Below are positions 34,956-46,875 of a stretch of 64,000 nucleotides of DNA, one piece after another. Position 1 is the first letter of the stretch. Every line of letters begins with the position of its first letter. The DNA comes from Spongilla lacustris (taxonomy: Eukaryota; Porifera; Demospongiae; Spongillida; Spongillidae), in contig OX442423.1 of assembly GCA_949361645.1 (NCBI GenBank), positions 7,053,967 to 7,117,966 on the forward strand. Direction: 5' to 3'. Both the position numbers and the translations under genes were made by a program. The notes below the pieces were generated by a model that had not been told where the DNA came from, did no database searches, and worked only from the letters and a program-made list of their open reading frames with translations.

Positions 34956-35587
34956 CTATCCTCTGTACCACTAATAAGAAAACCGTTGGGTTGTAGACGT
35001 TCTGCATTTGAACATACGTTACGCCATGACGAATCGATTAGTCGTTTCACGGATTCCCGTTAACGCGTAGGGTGTGCGGCGGCGGCGGCAAAAAAAAAAA
35101 AAGAAGAAAAAAAAAGTGAATATAATTCTGCGGCGGGCTGATAACAACTCATTTCCGAGTTTCCCCGATGGTAAGGGGTGTATCCAGTTCTCGAACAGGC
35201 AGCATTCTGATCGTTGAGTACGCTGAAAGGGACATTATAGCAGCCAAATAGCTGACAAACACGGATTGGTGTGTCCAAGTCTACAATTTGAACGGGGTCT
35301 ATAAAGAGCTCTGAGACGTCTTCACGACAGTCGATCGTGACACTGCCAATAAGCCATTTAAGCGATCTGATAAATTTCCGAACGTCTCCTCCCATTGGTA
35401 TTTTACTATACGCCGAGGGAATAAACGTCTCTTCCATTGTCACAAACCGCTACATGTACACAACTTTTAAGTACATGTGCAACTTCCAGCCACGTGCTCA
35501 ACGGCTTTGAATTTAAATTTTTTTCGGTCGGCGGAGTCCGTGAAACGAAAAATCAAATCGTCATGGCCTAATATCGATGGTCACATG
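34956..35587. other. no supported gene
   Basis: Flank of the transposon; (GGC)n and poly-A patch at 35076-35115. The 127-codon minus-strand open frame at 35060-35443 has no recognisable motif. Confidence 0.4.
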
Positions 35588-37258
35588 GTCACACTAAACA
35601 GCCAGTGTCCTGAATTGCACCATTTCGATATCTATCGAGCTACGACGGTACATGAAGTTCAGCACATTGTATTGAACCTCTTTGGAAATATGTTCACGCT
35701 GAAAGCACTGTAGAGGGACGTTCCACGTTCCGAGGCAAGGGTACATATTAAAGAAAGATTTCATCCATCTTGAAGCGTTGTAATTGTATACGTCACGCAC
35801 GTCTCACGTGTTTAATGGTGAAATAAAGGGGACGAGAGAACGGAGGGGAAAAAACGTTACCACCAGTCATATGGCTTGGAGTCATGCTGTAACTGATGAA
35901 TTAATTGAGAGACTGAAGCATTTACAGTAAATTGAGAGAAAGCACTATCAGGAAGAATTCTGGCAACAATACTGTTGTATCATGTGACGATAGGGAGATC
36001 AGCGCTGAGGCTAAGGGTATATAGGCACTGAAACAACAGATGTACAGCGGCGCTAGTACCGCAATAGACAAAAGAGCTAGCTAGCATGCGTACGCGACTA
36101 CGCGTATATACAGTACAAGTCCCCAGACCTTCAACTAATAAACGCACTCACTCGCGATCTAGCTCGCTTGTGGTCTTGATTTGCCATTTCGTTTCCATCG
36201 AGGTTCAACATTACTTCGCTACTCTGCATGTCCACTAATACTGCTATATAGAATTATAATTATGTTGGAAAGACACTGCCCAATTACCTCATTCCGAGAA
36301 AAATGCACATAAAGAAAGATTTCATTCCGTCCAGTCCATCCTGCAGCGCCACGTCGTGGTCGGCATATCAGATCCGCACTTGGGGCGGGTCTTGGAGCAG
36401 TCTGCAGCAGTGTGCTTCTGTAGTCTGCAGCTTCTGACATACAGCCTTTTACCCTTGGTTGCGCCCGAGCACCTGGGAGAGAATCCGTGCACAGTACTGT
36501 GTTTTTATTTTTGTGGGTGAAATCAATCGAACACTTCCGGCGCACATGGCCCTGGCCCTGGCCCTGGAGAACCTAGCTGGCCGGGGTTACCAATGAATTT
36601 CATTACGATCGCCGTTTGGATTCTAATGTTGTGCACCTTACATGCAGATTCTACCTAAACGAATACTTTTTGCTCTACAAGCAATGTACTACAGAAGTGC
36701 AGCACAAAGAAAAAATTTCGTTCGGTTGCAACTCATATGCTGGCCCATAGGAGTATTAACAAACTTGAGAAGTTATAGCTAGTTGTGTCTCTTGAATATG
36801 CTGCTCTTTGTTAGTGATTCTATCTGGTCTTTCATCTAAGCGTGTAAGGAACTGTCTTTTGAATAATGCAGACGGGATCCAGTATCCAGTTGAGTGACAA
36901 ACGAACACATCATAACCGTTCATAAAGCTTCAAGAACTGCTATCTGGTCAGAAGAGACGTACTTAAAGCCAAGCTCAATTGCAGTGGATGTAATCTCGTT
37001 TGAACGCGCGCGAAAATTCATTATAGCGCATCTGATTGCAACTGTAGCGGGGATGTGCATGGAGTGTACTTCTCGTGCAGAAAGTTTCGACATGCATAAT
37101 TTATAGGGTTGCCCAGTGTGTTTCCAAAGCGCACTTAGTGCCATGTCACACTGACATTAATATTTGATGTCAAATTGTAATTAAACGCTTTTTATTAATG
37201 ACGTGAACTATTTTCTATTGATGTCAAAGCTATAGTATCACACGTTACAATGGGACAG
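35588..37258 (+). repeat. segmental duplication block X, first part
   Basis: Aligns in direct orientation with 44804-45324, then 49333-50757, then 54095-54338. Shared anchors include CCATTTCGATATCTATCGAG, GGGGACGAGAGAACGGA, CGCTGAGGCTAAGGGTATA, AGCGCCACGTCGTGGTCGGC and GTTACAATGGGACAGAAG. It lacks the two transposons found in the other copy, so it is the pre-insertion state for both. Confidence 0.85.
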
Positions 37259-38085
37259 AAGACAGCATATCCAGAAATGGCCCATACATAGGCGGTCATC
37301 TTGCTTTTTATTTCAAATTGAATTTTAAACACTTGTAAAATGTCCTATAAATCGGTCTGATCATGACATATGTACTTCGAAAAATTATTCCATTAGCTAT
37401 TGCTTAACTAAAATCAAGACAAAAAATTAATTTCTACCGCGCATAATTTATTCATGAAGTGTGTCATTGCACAATCTATCAATAAATTTGTTAATAATGG
37501 TGAGACTCAGCTCACGAGACCCAGGGAAAACGTCATCACTATTGTCCAAGATATCCGAGGGGGGGGGGGGCGGGGTGGGGGAGGTTCCAATCCTGCGCGT
37601 ATGCGATAAAATACGAGCGGGAGGAGTGGACCGTGCGATAGGCCAAGTACGAGCGTAGGAAGAGAAGGTCCTTCTTGCAATAGGCCAGATATCGTCCCTT
37701 GCAATGGAACAAATACGAAGTTTCCGGGCAACACGGAAACCTCTATGGATACGCTCCTCGATGTTCAGTATGAAGCGAGTAGACACAAATTAACTAGTAA
37801 CACAAAGTAAGTTATTCTGGGAGACTGGATTAGTTCACCTTCACCTAGCTAAAAAGCCTTCGGTCAACATCAATTTGTGTATACAGTCCCCCCCCCCCCC
37901 CCCCCCCGGTATGGACGGGGGTGTAAAGCGCTCAGGAAAGGCTAAAGCGCTTTACATACATGTAACTTCAAACTGAGCAACTTCTGAGCCTTCGCCTACA
38001 TGTATGCAGGAGCCCGATGATCAAAAGCCTATATTAACACATAATATAGAGTACTTACATAATCTAATTAACGCACCCCTACGCC

Positions 38086-38135
38086 ATGGCGGACAATGTT
38101 TTGAACCTTCCCGAAATGCTCGACCTCTGCTTAAG
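38086..38135 (+). CDS. possible first exon, QRICH2/DUF4795-like
   Basis: ATGGCGGACAATG starts a 50-nt open segment encoding MADNVLNLPEMLDLCLR, ending at a consensus donor (TTAAG/GTACATG). The LNLPEM.DL pattern resembles the N-terminus of DUF4795 proteins of the QRICH2 type (from memory). No second exon was found in the following kilobase, so it may be a captured fragment. Confidence 0.3.
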
Positions 38136-38626
38136 GTACATGTACTCAAACCGTGTGCATAACGTGCTTGCCAGAAGAAGGTTGATACTCAATAATGCTT
38201 CCTAAGTGGTGTTTGCGTTGTCTTCTTGAGTAGTTTTCTATACGTGAATAGGAAGCCCGTTGGTGTGAATTATTCAATACAAGTAATGCGTGTGCATATT
38301 TCTTGAGTGATAAAGCTGGGTCTCTGAGTGTGAAGTTTGGTTCTAGAGTTACGTCCTAGCTGGTAGTGCAAGCATGCGAATGAGCTGTACTAGGTTATTT
38401 GAAGTCCGGCATATTGGTAAAGAAATTTACTTTACCAGCAGCACATATTTCCTAACCACACCCCTGCTGGCTAGCTGGTAATAAATTGTTTCTCACCTCC
38501 ATTAATTGAACCCTCATGCAGCACTCAGAAGAACCATACATTTGCTTTTGATTGTAGTGTGAACAAAGAATCATACATGGGCCAACTCTAAACCTCATAT
38601 ATGTAGTAGCATGTAGTGCAAACCCA

Positions 38627-40861
38627 TCATGTACGTCGCTGCTTCCTAGTTTGTATTATTCCTTGGCTCCAGTATTTATCATCATGTTTTGTGTATGCTC
38701 TTCTTTTTCGGGAGAGAAGAGAATTAATACCCATACGTTGCTCGGTGAGCATCATCTCCTCCGCTGGGTTCCATTTACAGGAGCTGAAATAGTTTTTCTT
38801 AGACACATCATTTAATTTCTCAACACCTGTAGAATAAGATAAGTATGTCATACATGTACATATGAAGCCATACAATAATTTCTTAGGTTCTGTACACAGT
38901 TGGTAGGTATGGTACAATACTGTAGTCATAGCTGAACGGTATATGAAGTTATTACTGTCGTTCAAATACATGCACATCTCAGGTCCGTAGCCAGGGGGGA
39001 TCGGTCAATCACCTCCTCCCCCCTTCCCCCCCCCCCCCCTCCACCCACAGTCCTATAAATTGATCGTCCCCGCCAGACTTCTTGGCTACGGGCCTGCATG
39101 TTATGTATATATTCCCTCCCACCCAATAAATATAATGCGGCTGCAGTACTAGACGAAGTTCATACACACCTTGGTAGTGTAGGTTGCAGGTATGTGTATA
39201 ATTTTTAAAAACACATTCACCTTGGCAGCTGAACTGTTTCACGTTTCCATGTAATGCCACCATCTGCGGTATGTGTATGGCCATGAGATGCATGTACGGT
39301 GTGACATTACTCCGTTGATAGCCCTGTGATACGCTTGATAAGGCTACAAAATCTGCAATCCATTTCTTTGCCTGAATGATTTAGCACATGTATCTACTAA
39401 ATTAGAATCATTATTTGCGATTCAACCCCACCTTTGTCTCAATGACCATACTGTCAGGTGTCCAGCTACTTATGGCACTGTATGTATCCTCAAAGTCCTA
39501 GAAAATAAGAAATGTAGTCTATAACAGGTGCTGTGCATCACAAGCATAGTGCATATACCTTCCACAATTGAGCTACACGTTGACAGGTTTCAGGTGGAAG
39601 GATACTAGGAAATTGTGCTGGCAGTAATGATAGGACCTTTCGTTTTTGTGCACCTCCAAGAGACGTCCAGTCAAGCTCTTCTGACTTCTCTTTTTTCTTC
39701 CAGATTTGGAAGGACACACCACAAGACTGGATACTTGCCTGCACCTTTTTTAGTGTTGCTCCCTGAAGAAGGTCTGTCTGCTTTCGGGTTGCCTTGATGT
39801 CCAATTCCACTGCATATGATATTAGATTTTCAATGAGGATGTCCATTATTCGTAGGAACAGGTGAAGCTCATCTGGCACAACATGGTCTAGATCAATAGA
39901 TAGGAGTGGTGGGTACTTGACACTGTACGCATTGGTAGCGGCACAAGCTTCGACGTCCTCAATTGACCTTATTTGATACAGTTTGGAAGTGTCCCAACTG
40001 CAAAATAGAATAGATGAGATGTGCACAAAACTAGTATGCATTACATGAGTATGTAACCAAACATACGGTATTGAAACATACCGATCACTTGATGGTACCA
40101 GACACCAAATGCAGGAATACTTAGAGTTGGCCTGGGCAAACCCCAAAAATAGTAGCAAAAACTATAATTCATAATGAATATGTTAGTGATAACATTATTA
40201 GTGTAGGCTCATTACCTTCAAATCTCCTCCTAAATAGAACTCCAATTCGTAACTCTTCCCACCAACCTGTACCATTTTCAAGGCCAATAGTTCTTTGATC
40301 TCTGAGAGGATAGGATCAAGTGCTGTTGCTAGGAGATCATACTTCTCTGGCATGTTTACCACTGCTATTGTGTGGTTATCTATGGAGAATAATATGAACA
40401 TCACTTATAGCAACCTCTACAATGCAAACCTTGTGGTGACAATACACGTTGTTCGAGGTTAAGTAAAGAAAACGACAACAGAAAGAAGCTAGAGCATCTG
40501 CTGAACTTTGCACCATCCCCACTCAATTTTACTCGAATCACTCCTTCTCTCCAATCTGGATTTAGTTCCACCTAACAAAACATATGCATGGAATGGTATT
40601 GTAAAATAACAGCCATATACATGTACATGTAGTTCAAATGTTGCTTACTAGCTGTCCTATTTCATCACATAACCTCTCCTTTATGGAACAATATACACCA
40701 TGATGTGGTGTGGGTACGCGGTGAATTGTGCTCTTTAATGATTTGTTCTGCTGTGTTCGAACTTTCTTTATTTGATAGGACCGTGGTGTTTCAGGTACAA
40801 CCATGGACAGCTCGTGATAAAATTCATCACTGGCATTAAATCTATCCATCAGATACAATAC
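38627..40861 (-). CDS. multi-exon transposase-like protein, 3' eight exons
   Basis: Exons (minus): 40649-40861, 40430-40571, 40216-40379, 40082-40161, 39559-39997, 39432-39497, 39221-39371, 38627-38826 (TGA). All introns are GT-AG, most 50-84 bp, and every phase agrees, giving 484 residues with no stop. Motifs: YLMDRFNASDEFYHELSMVV, RVKLSGDGAKFSRCSSF, FYLGGDLKFLLLFLGFAQAN with SKYSCIWC, VVPDELHLFLRIMDILI, NVTPYMHLMAIHIPQM, GVEKLNDVSKKNYFSS. I recognise the family as a repetitive uncharacterised protein of sponges and cnidarians. The two Gly-Asp motifs followed by hydrophobic strands suggest an RNase-H-like nuclease fold (inference). It sits in the block X insertion. The 5' exons upstream of 40861 were not found. 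It is either a spliced transposase or a domesticated one. Confidence 0.75.
38980..39096. mobile_element. 117-bp MITE inside the last intron
   Basis: Begins CAGGTCCGTAGCCAGGGGGG, ends with the inverse of CAGGCCCGTAGCCAAG, and contains a C-run. It lies in the 394-bp last intron of the transposase-like gene, the only long intron there, so it explains that length. Confidence 0.6.
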
Positions 40862-40983
40862 CTGTGTGAAACCATACATAAGATTAAATTAGACCTTTAT
40901 AATATATTAAAAAACACATTAGTCAGATTGCTGTGTAATATTATGAACTAGAGTAGGAGTGTGTCAATGTATGTGTGTGTGTT

Positions 40984-41216
40984 GTGTGTATGGGCAGTGC
41001 ACAATACTTGTGGGAGGGGCCTATAACTTAAATGCAATGCTGAGATTTTGTTTTGTCAAAACTTACATCTACATCAATGTACATGTGCACATGTATGTGT
41101 GTGTGTGTTTGTGTGTGTGTGTGGGTGGGTGTGGGTGTACTGGCACAATACTTGTGGGAGGGGCCTTTAACCCCAAACCAATGCCGCCTGAGGTTTTGTT
41201 TTGTCAAAACTTTACA
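40984..41216. repeat. tandem duplication of about 130 bp
   Basis: CACAATACTTGTGGGAGGGG...TTTTGTTTTGTCAAAACTT occurs twice (about 41000-41065 and 41145-41212), each followed by ACATC and separated by a (GT)n stretch. Confidence 0.75.
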
Positions 41217-41224
41217 TCAGTACA

Positions 41225-41279
41225 TATAGAGATGGTATCGTGAAACAGTTCGGAACTGTTTCACGATACCATCTCTATA
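41225..41279. repeat. perfect 55-nt palindrome at block boundary
   Basis: 27-nt arms around a single central G (41252). The right arm (GAACTGTTTCACGATACCAT...) is the start of the sequence shared with 54343-; the left arm is its inverse. Confidence 0.9.
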
Positions 41280-43335
41280 GCAAAGATTTTTAAGCTGTTA
41301 AAGTACTCAATTTTACTGTCCACATCAGGCTTTGGGCTGATGAAGACAATTCTTCCACGCATGCTTAATTTGTTGCTGTTAGCCTGGATTTCCACCAAAG
41401 TACTGACAGCCTCTCGAATTCAGTTTAGCAACTTCAAATGTGATGCAATCCTTCTCCATCAGAGTTGGACTTGTGTCCACATTGTCACTCTCAAGAAGGA
41501 AATCAAGAACCTGTCCATCCTGCTTACCACAGCACAAAATGAAGCACTTTGCTGGCCTTGAATTGCTAAGCAACAGCCCTCTGGCACACTGAGCTACCCC
41601 ATCAGACCATGGCTTCCATCTACACAAAGGATATGAGCCTTATGGACAGGTATTACTCAGCCCTTCAGTAAGGATCAAAGGATCAAGTTCACTAGCAATA
41701 TAATGTACACCATATGTTTTCACGACCTGTCACCATGGCAATGGAATAGCCCAGCTGTGTATTATATCCTAAAACTTCAAATTCGCTACCCTAATGTGAT
41801 TTATAAATCAATCCTAATCAGTATATTTTTGGTTTCCTATTGATTATCAGCAAAGCCACTTTCAGTCAGTGGCCCAGTCAACAAGAACTCTTACTTCTCC
41901 AATTCAGGTGTGGCCATTTTCCCTCTTCCAAAACTTCACGGACTCTTCTTCAGTGAGCTTTGTCAAGCATCATGTGTGGTAATTTTAAAGAAGCATCAGT
42001 TGCAATGATCGAGAAATGCTAACAACATATCTACCACATGGGCCTATTTAAATGCTACTAAAATTTTTAGTATGCCCACTAATTGTATACAGGATGACAC
42101 TGCTGTGAAAAAGTAAAAGAAAAAAAAAAAAAAAACTTTGAAATTACTTTGAAAAACAAAGGATAGAGAGGAAAATCTTTCAACAGGTTACATGCAGGAC
42201 TGTTAAGGGTTCTGCAGGTGTAGCTTGGTTGATGCCAGCCCTAGTCTGAATATGAGAAGAGGCTGCCCCCCCCCCCCCCCCCCCTCCAATGAACATGTAT
42301 AAAAAGCCGAAGGAAGAAATAAATGTTCCCTATAGTTAGCTAGCCAGGTATTAGGATATTCAAAGCCAGTGTCTGCATGAGATGATGCAAGAACCAACAC
42401 CCTACAGCTAACACAAAAGTGCCACATGGAGCCAGGCAGTTACACATAGGTGCCTGGCTCACAGTGTCCAGAACAAATGCAGTGTTGCCTAATTGGATTG
42501 CAAAACTGAGAAAGAAAGGGGGTAATTCAGATATCTGCTTAAGGCAGTGGTCTAGATCTTTAAGAAGGCCTGGTAGTTTCAATGGATAGAGTTTGCACAT
42601 AATATGTGACGTTTAGACTTGCGGACTTGCAAGACACATTGTATCAGATGAGGCATAACAGCAGGATAATGCAGTGACCATGTGAATATGAAAATAATGT
42701 AGTTTTGCTCTTTTTTGAGGTACACAGCCTTCTGAATGAGTGAGGGTATCTGGTTTCTCTTATGCACAGGAAGTTTTGCACCTTAACCAACCCATGAGAG
42801 TGGTGTGTGGCTCCTAGCTTGTAGTAGATTGAACTAGTGGGGTGAAGACACCATGCCCTGTCTCCAGCAAATGTTGACCAATTAAGGCATCATATCTCTC
42901 ATTAGAGCACACCTCTGTTAGCAGGAGGCTGTGGTGTCTCTTATTAAAGCACACCTCTGTTAGCAAAGGGGTTGTGGTGTCTCTCATTAGAGCACAGGAG
43001 GCTGTGGTGTCTCTTATTAGAGCACACCTCTGTTAGCAAAGGGGTTGTGGTGTCTCTCATTAGAGCACACCTCTGTTGGCAGGAGGCTGTGGTGTCTCTT
43101 ATTAGAGCACACCTCTGTTAGCAAAGGGGTTGTGGTGTCTCTCATTAGAGCACGCATACACCTCTGTTAGCTAGTATAAGGAGGCTGTGGTGTTTCTCAT
43201 TAGAGCACACCTCTGTAGTAAGGAGGCTGTGGTGTCTCTCATTAGAGCACACCTCTGTTAGTAAGGAGGCTGTGGTGGCTCTCATTAGAGAACACCTCTG
43301 TTATAGTAAGAAGGCTGTGGTGTCTCCAATTTCAA
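41253..43335 (+). repeat. segmental duplication block X, second part
   Basis: Direct match to 54345-56290 at about 95 percent by eye, with small indels and a poly-C run at 42267-42285 that block Y lacks. Minus-strand open pieces (GLLLSNSRPAKCFILC, LLKDLDHCLKQISELPPFFL) are conserved between the copies, but no family was recognised. Confidence 0.9.
42885..43330. repeat. 43-bp minisatellite, about 10 copies
   Basis: Unit near GTCTCTCATTAGAGCACACC followed by TCTGTTAGTAAGGAGGCTGT and GGT. The same array recurs at 56015-56288 with fewer copies. Confidence 0.9.
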
Positions 43336-43772
43336 TTTCAATTTGAAGTCAAATCAGCCCAATTATACCCACGGTGTGATAGAGAGCTTATTTATATCGC
43401 CGGTGTTACCTTTTACTTGTCACGGAGGGCCAGAGGGAGTACAAGCCTCGTACCACGCGGATCACCAAAATTGAAAAAATCGGTGCTAACCTTGTATGAA
43501 AGGTTTTGACCTCGAACTGATAGCTCCTGGACTCTAGCTCTAGCTAGCTCTAGAGAACTTGGTGTCTATATATTGATTGGACGAGTGTGTGTTACTTTTA
43601 CGGCAGTTTTAATATTCATATGCGATGGAATACATTGTAAGGTCTTTTCGCACTGTCTAGCTGGCGGACAACGCTATAAGCCGGTTTGCGGATAGATGTA
43701 CTGTTGGGATATATTATATGAATTGATGTAACTGTTAAGTGAAAGCAATATCTGTGGGTACGGTGAACTTGA

Positions 43773-44531
43773 CAGTGGCGGATCCAGGAATTCGGAATAA
43801 TAGATGAGGGGATGGGCGCGCGCAATTTTTTTTGCATGTTATTCCATAGAGAGATTGCATGGAAACGGAGGCAGTCACTTGCACTCAGTTAAGTTCTTGT
43901 TCCCAGGCTTATGTGGATTTTAAATGAGTGTGTTTCATCTGTCAGTTTCGTCAGATTTAATTTGTACGTGCGCTTAGTTATTACTTCGATACTTGAGCCA
44001 CTTAAAATTTGCATCATACTCAGATAACCTACTTCAAGCAATGAACAGTATTCTATTTCGTCCCCTGTACATCAGCTGCATAAATCTTCAGCGGACCTAT
44101 ATAGGCTGCAGTTTGAAAACCTAGCTCTTGGCAGGTATAAATGCTGGTCAAGTGAGTCGTATAAAAAAATCGCGGGAATCACATATAGGCGACGCATGCA
44201 ATTTTACGCGTCACCAGAGATAGTATATCGTCTCTATGTCACTGTCGCGTGTACGAACGATGTCATTGTATGAAATTAAATCAGCCGCCTACCCCCCCCC
44301 CCCCCCCCCCCCCCCAGGTAAAATTTCGTAATTTACCTTCCGACGCCTATATGATATATGAAGAATGCAAAGCAACGCTTTTAAACGACGCGTCATCGAG
44401 GAACAATACACCGAAGCACGAAGCACCTTTATGCGCACGTGACTGGGGTATTAATAGTAATTATATTCATCATGGGTCCTGAGGGGGGGGGGGTCCGGAC
44501 CCCCAGGACCCCCTCGCTGGATCCGCCCTTG
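43773..44531. mobile_element. MITE with CARKGGCGGATCC ends
   Basis: Begins CAGTGGCGGATCCAG and ends with the inverse of CAAGGGCGGATCCAG. CTTGA flanks both sides (43768-43772 and 44532-44536), a possible 5-bp target duplication. C26 run at 44291-44316 and G run at 44482. No transposase; the 77-codon open frame inside is not convincing. Confidence 0.6.
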
Positions 44532-44803
44532 CTTGAGTTGAGAGAGAAAACATCTGTTCTCGATGGCTTCAGTTAGCTACTGAAATAACTCTAACTCAGT
44601 CTGTAATATCTAAACTGATCGTCATACATGTATATATATAAAACCTTTCAACGATTCATTCAAGTCGAGACTGAATCCGAGGCAAATGTACATAAAGAAA
44701 GAGTTCATTGCGTCGAGTCCATCATCTGCACCACTATTTCGCTTTTTTGTTACATATACTTTGGTCACGTGCACGTGGCATTTATAGCAACTTTAGTATC
44801 TAA

Positions 44804-45324
44804 AGCGTCACACTAAACCGTGGAGCAAAGCCAGTGTCCTGAATTGCACCATTTCGATATCTATCGAGCTACGACGATACATGAAGTTCAGCACATTGTA
44901 TTGAACCTTTTTGGAAATAGCCCCAACATGTTCACGCTAAAGCACTATATAGAGGGGCGTTCCTCATTCCGAGGCAAGTGTACATATTAAAGAAAGATTT
45001 CATTCTGTCGATTCCATCTTGAAGCGTTGTTTCATGGTATGCACTTCCCTGCTCATAAGAAAGTCGTCAGATTATAGAGGTCTAGAATTGTACGTCACGA
45101 GTTTTTAATGGCGCCATAAAGGGGACGAGAGAACGGACGGAGTCAGAGGGGGGGAAAACGTTACCACCGGTGTACGTGAATTATAAATGTATGTATATGG
45201 CTTGGAGCCATGCTGTAACTGATTAACTGAATGTAACTGATAATGAGAGACTGAAGCATTTATAGTGAATTGAGAGAAAGCATTATCAGAAAGAATTCTG
45301 GCAACAATACAATGTGACGATAGG
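44804..45324 (+). repeat. segmental duplication block Y, first part
   Basis: Direct match to 35588-35990. Diverges at GACGATAGGG, about 50 bp before the transposon at 45380. Confidence 0.85.
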
Positions 45325-45681
45325 GCATATCTATGCAGTGAACGCAGCTCAAAATCTTCCACACCTAATACACCATATGTAGGTACTTCAATAAATTTTT
45401 GAAAATTTATATAACTTAAACTTTTATACATAGCCTAACAGAGCAAATTAAATGCATCAAAAATATGCTTTTGCCACGGAAATCAGATTGCTACTTCAAA
45501 AGTTATAGCATTTCAAACATTGCGTCACTGGTAACTAACAATGTATGCAATGTCAATGGACCGCGATATAAAAAACTGTGACCGCTTGACTTCTCCATGC
45601 AGTTCCCGTGAAAGTATTCAAGATATTGATGCCATAATTGCATAAAATAGAAGATATATACACTTTTCAAGGTTAATAAGG

Positions 45682-46875
45682 TTAAGTTAACATTACATCT
45701 AAATTTAGGTCTCCCATGATATAATCAGCTAATAGCCCGTATAATGTTAATGTAACATTATCTCCTTCTTCTTCGCATTCATCATTCTTCCAGTATGTAA
45801 TAACTACTTTAGGAACTTGAGACTTCTTGGATTGCTTTACACATATGATGTGTCCATTGTAAAGCACATTCTGGTTATCAACGTACCACAGCTGTTCAAA
45901 ATACAAACCATTCAAAACAGACTCATTTGATAAAACGCTTAATATTACATTCTTTTTACACTCTGAAATATCTTGAAACTCATTTGATAAATCTAATTCC
46001 TTTTCTGCAACACATTGCAACTTCTTTTCTATCTTCCTCCTTAAACTGTTCTCCTTCTTTTGAATCTTAACTTTAATTCTCTGATCTTGTAATATAGAAA
46101 CATTGTGTTCATGTTGTTTATTAACTAACTTCACTCTCTGACCTTGTCTGATGCAAAATTTGACTATATCTTCTTGCTTGTCCTGAGAATGTGCACACAG
46201 CCACTGCATTGTTCCATTAATTTTACATTTCACTTTTCCATCAAGGAACCCTACTTTAATGTTAGAAGCTTTTCTATAAAGGTAGTCAGCCATGCCAAGG
46301 GTATGTTCAGCAAACATATTGTGGACTGGTGCTGATGATGCTTGATGGACAATGGATGGTGATAGATTCGTTAACGTACCTTCTAGGTAGTCATGCAACT
46401 GTTTCTTTATTACACATATTACACCTTCAAGTAGCTGTACTAGAATATCGTTTAATACCAACTTATCTTGCTCAGTTGTGGCAGAATTTTGAAGTTCATT
46501 TAACACAGCATCAGAACCTACATCCAAGGATACACCAAACGTATCAGTGTTTGCCTGCAACATCATTAAAGGGTTTTCTTTTAATGCATTCAGGTTCTCT
46601 AAACACATTTTTATATAGTTTATGCTATCAAGGTTTGAAATACCTGAATTAGTATATAGTTCATGCATCCATGGTCCTGTGACCATTTTCCCTATGATTC
46701 CAAGTGCACGCAATTGTAATAAAATGTTAATGTTTCTCAAGTCTTTCACCAGTGATGTTCGTAAAGTTGTATTATTATTACAACTTTTTTCCAAATATAT
46801 CACTAGCGTTGTTCTTAGATAATACAAAACACCGGCAAGATGAAACAGTACGTGAAAACGATTACCATGCAACAT
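45682..46875 (-). CDS. candidate transposase, C-terminal ORF (frameshifted)
   Basis: 397 codons, overlapping the upstream ORF by 14 nt in another frame. It starts at the conserved GNRFHVLFHLAGVLYYLR block, then GPWMHELYTNSGISNLDSIN, MFAEHTLGMADYLYR with a likely catalytic Glu (E190), FLDGKVKCKINGTMQWL, a Lys/Glu-rich helical region and a C-terminus PKVVITYWKNDECEEEGDNV. In family members the RY(V)GNR join is continuous, so the break at about 46870 is a net frameshift near GTATGTTGCATGG, not a gene boundary. Whether it is a mutation or translational recoding cannot be told from one copy. Confidence 0.75.
   Translation of the reverse strand: MLHGNRFHVLFHLAGVLYYLRTTLVIYLEKSCNNNTTLRTSLVKDLRNINILLQLRALGIIGKMVTGPWMHELYTNSGISNLDSINYIKMCLENLNALKENPLMMLQANTDTFGVSLDVGSDAVLNELQNSATTEQDKLVLNDILVQLLEGVICVIKKQLHDYLEGTLTNLSPSIVHQASSAPVHNMFAEHTLGMADYLYRKASNIKVGFLDGKVKCKINGTMQWLCAHSQDKQEDIVKFCIRQGQRVKLVNKQHEHNVSILQDQRIKVKIQKKENSLRRKIEKKLQCVAEKELDLSNEFQDISECKKNVILSVLSNESVLNGLYFEQLWYVDNQNVLYNGHIICVKQSKKSQVPKVVITYWKNDECEEEGDNVTLTLYGLLADYIMGDLNLDVMLT

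Larger units (their letters stand above)
37259..41252. other. about 4-kb insertion specific to block X
   Basis: Block Y passes directly from ACAATGGGACAGAAG (54324-54338) to GTTTCATGATATCATCTCTA (54347-). In block X the equivalent points are 37258 and about 41257. The insert carries a poly-C-rich MITE (37560 region), an isolated exon (38086) and the eight-exon transposase-like gene. No matching terminal repeats were found; its right edge is a perfect 55-nt palindrome. Confidence 0.6.

Noticed and set aside
35060..35443. 127-codon minus-strand ORF as a gene
   Set aside because: It ends in a low-complexity Ala/Phe tail from simple repeats and has no recognisable domain or splice sites.
42885..43330. 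Regular repeats resembling a CRISPR array
   Set aside because: The 43-bp units are contiguous with no spacers, no cas genes, and the genome is eukaryotic; the same applies to 59637-60068.
41253..43335. The 2-kb repeat pair 41.3/54.3 kb as LTRs of one giant retroelement
   Set aside because: The repeats do not begin TG or end CA, have no PBS/PPT, and are colinear parts of a longer segmental duplication.
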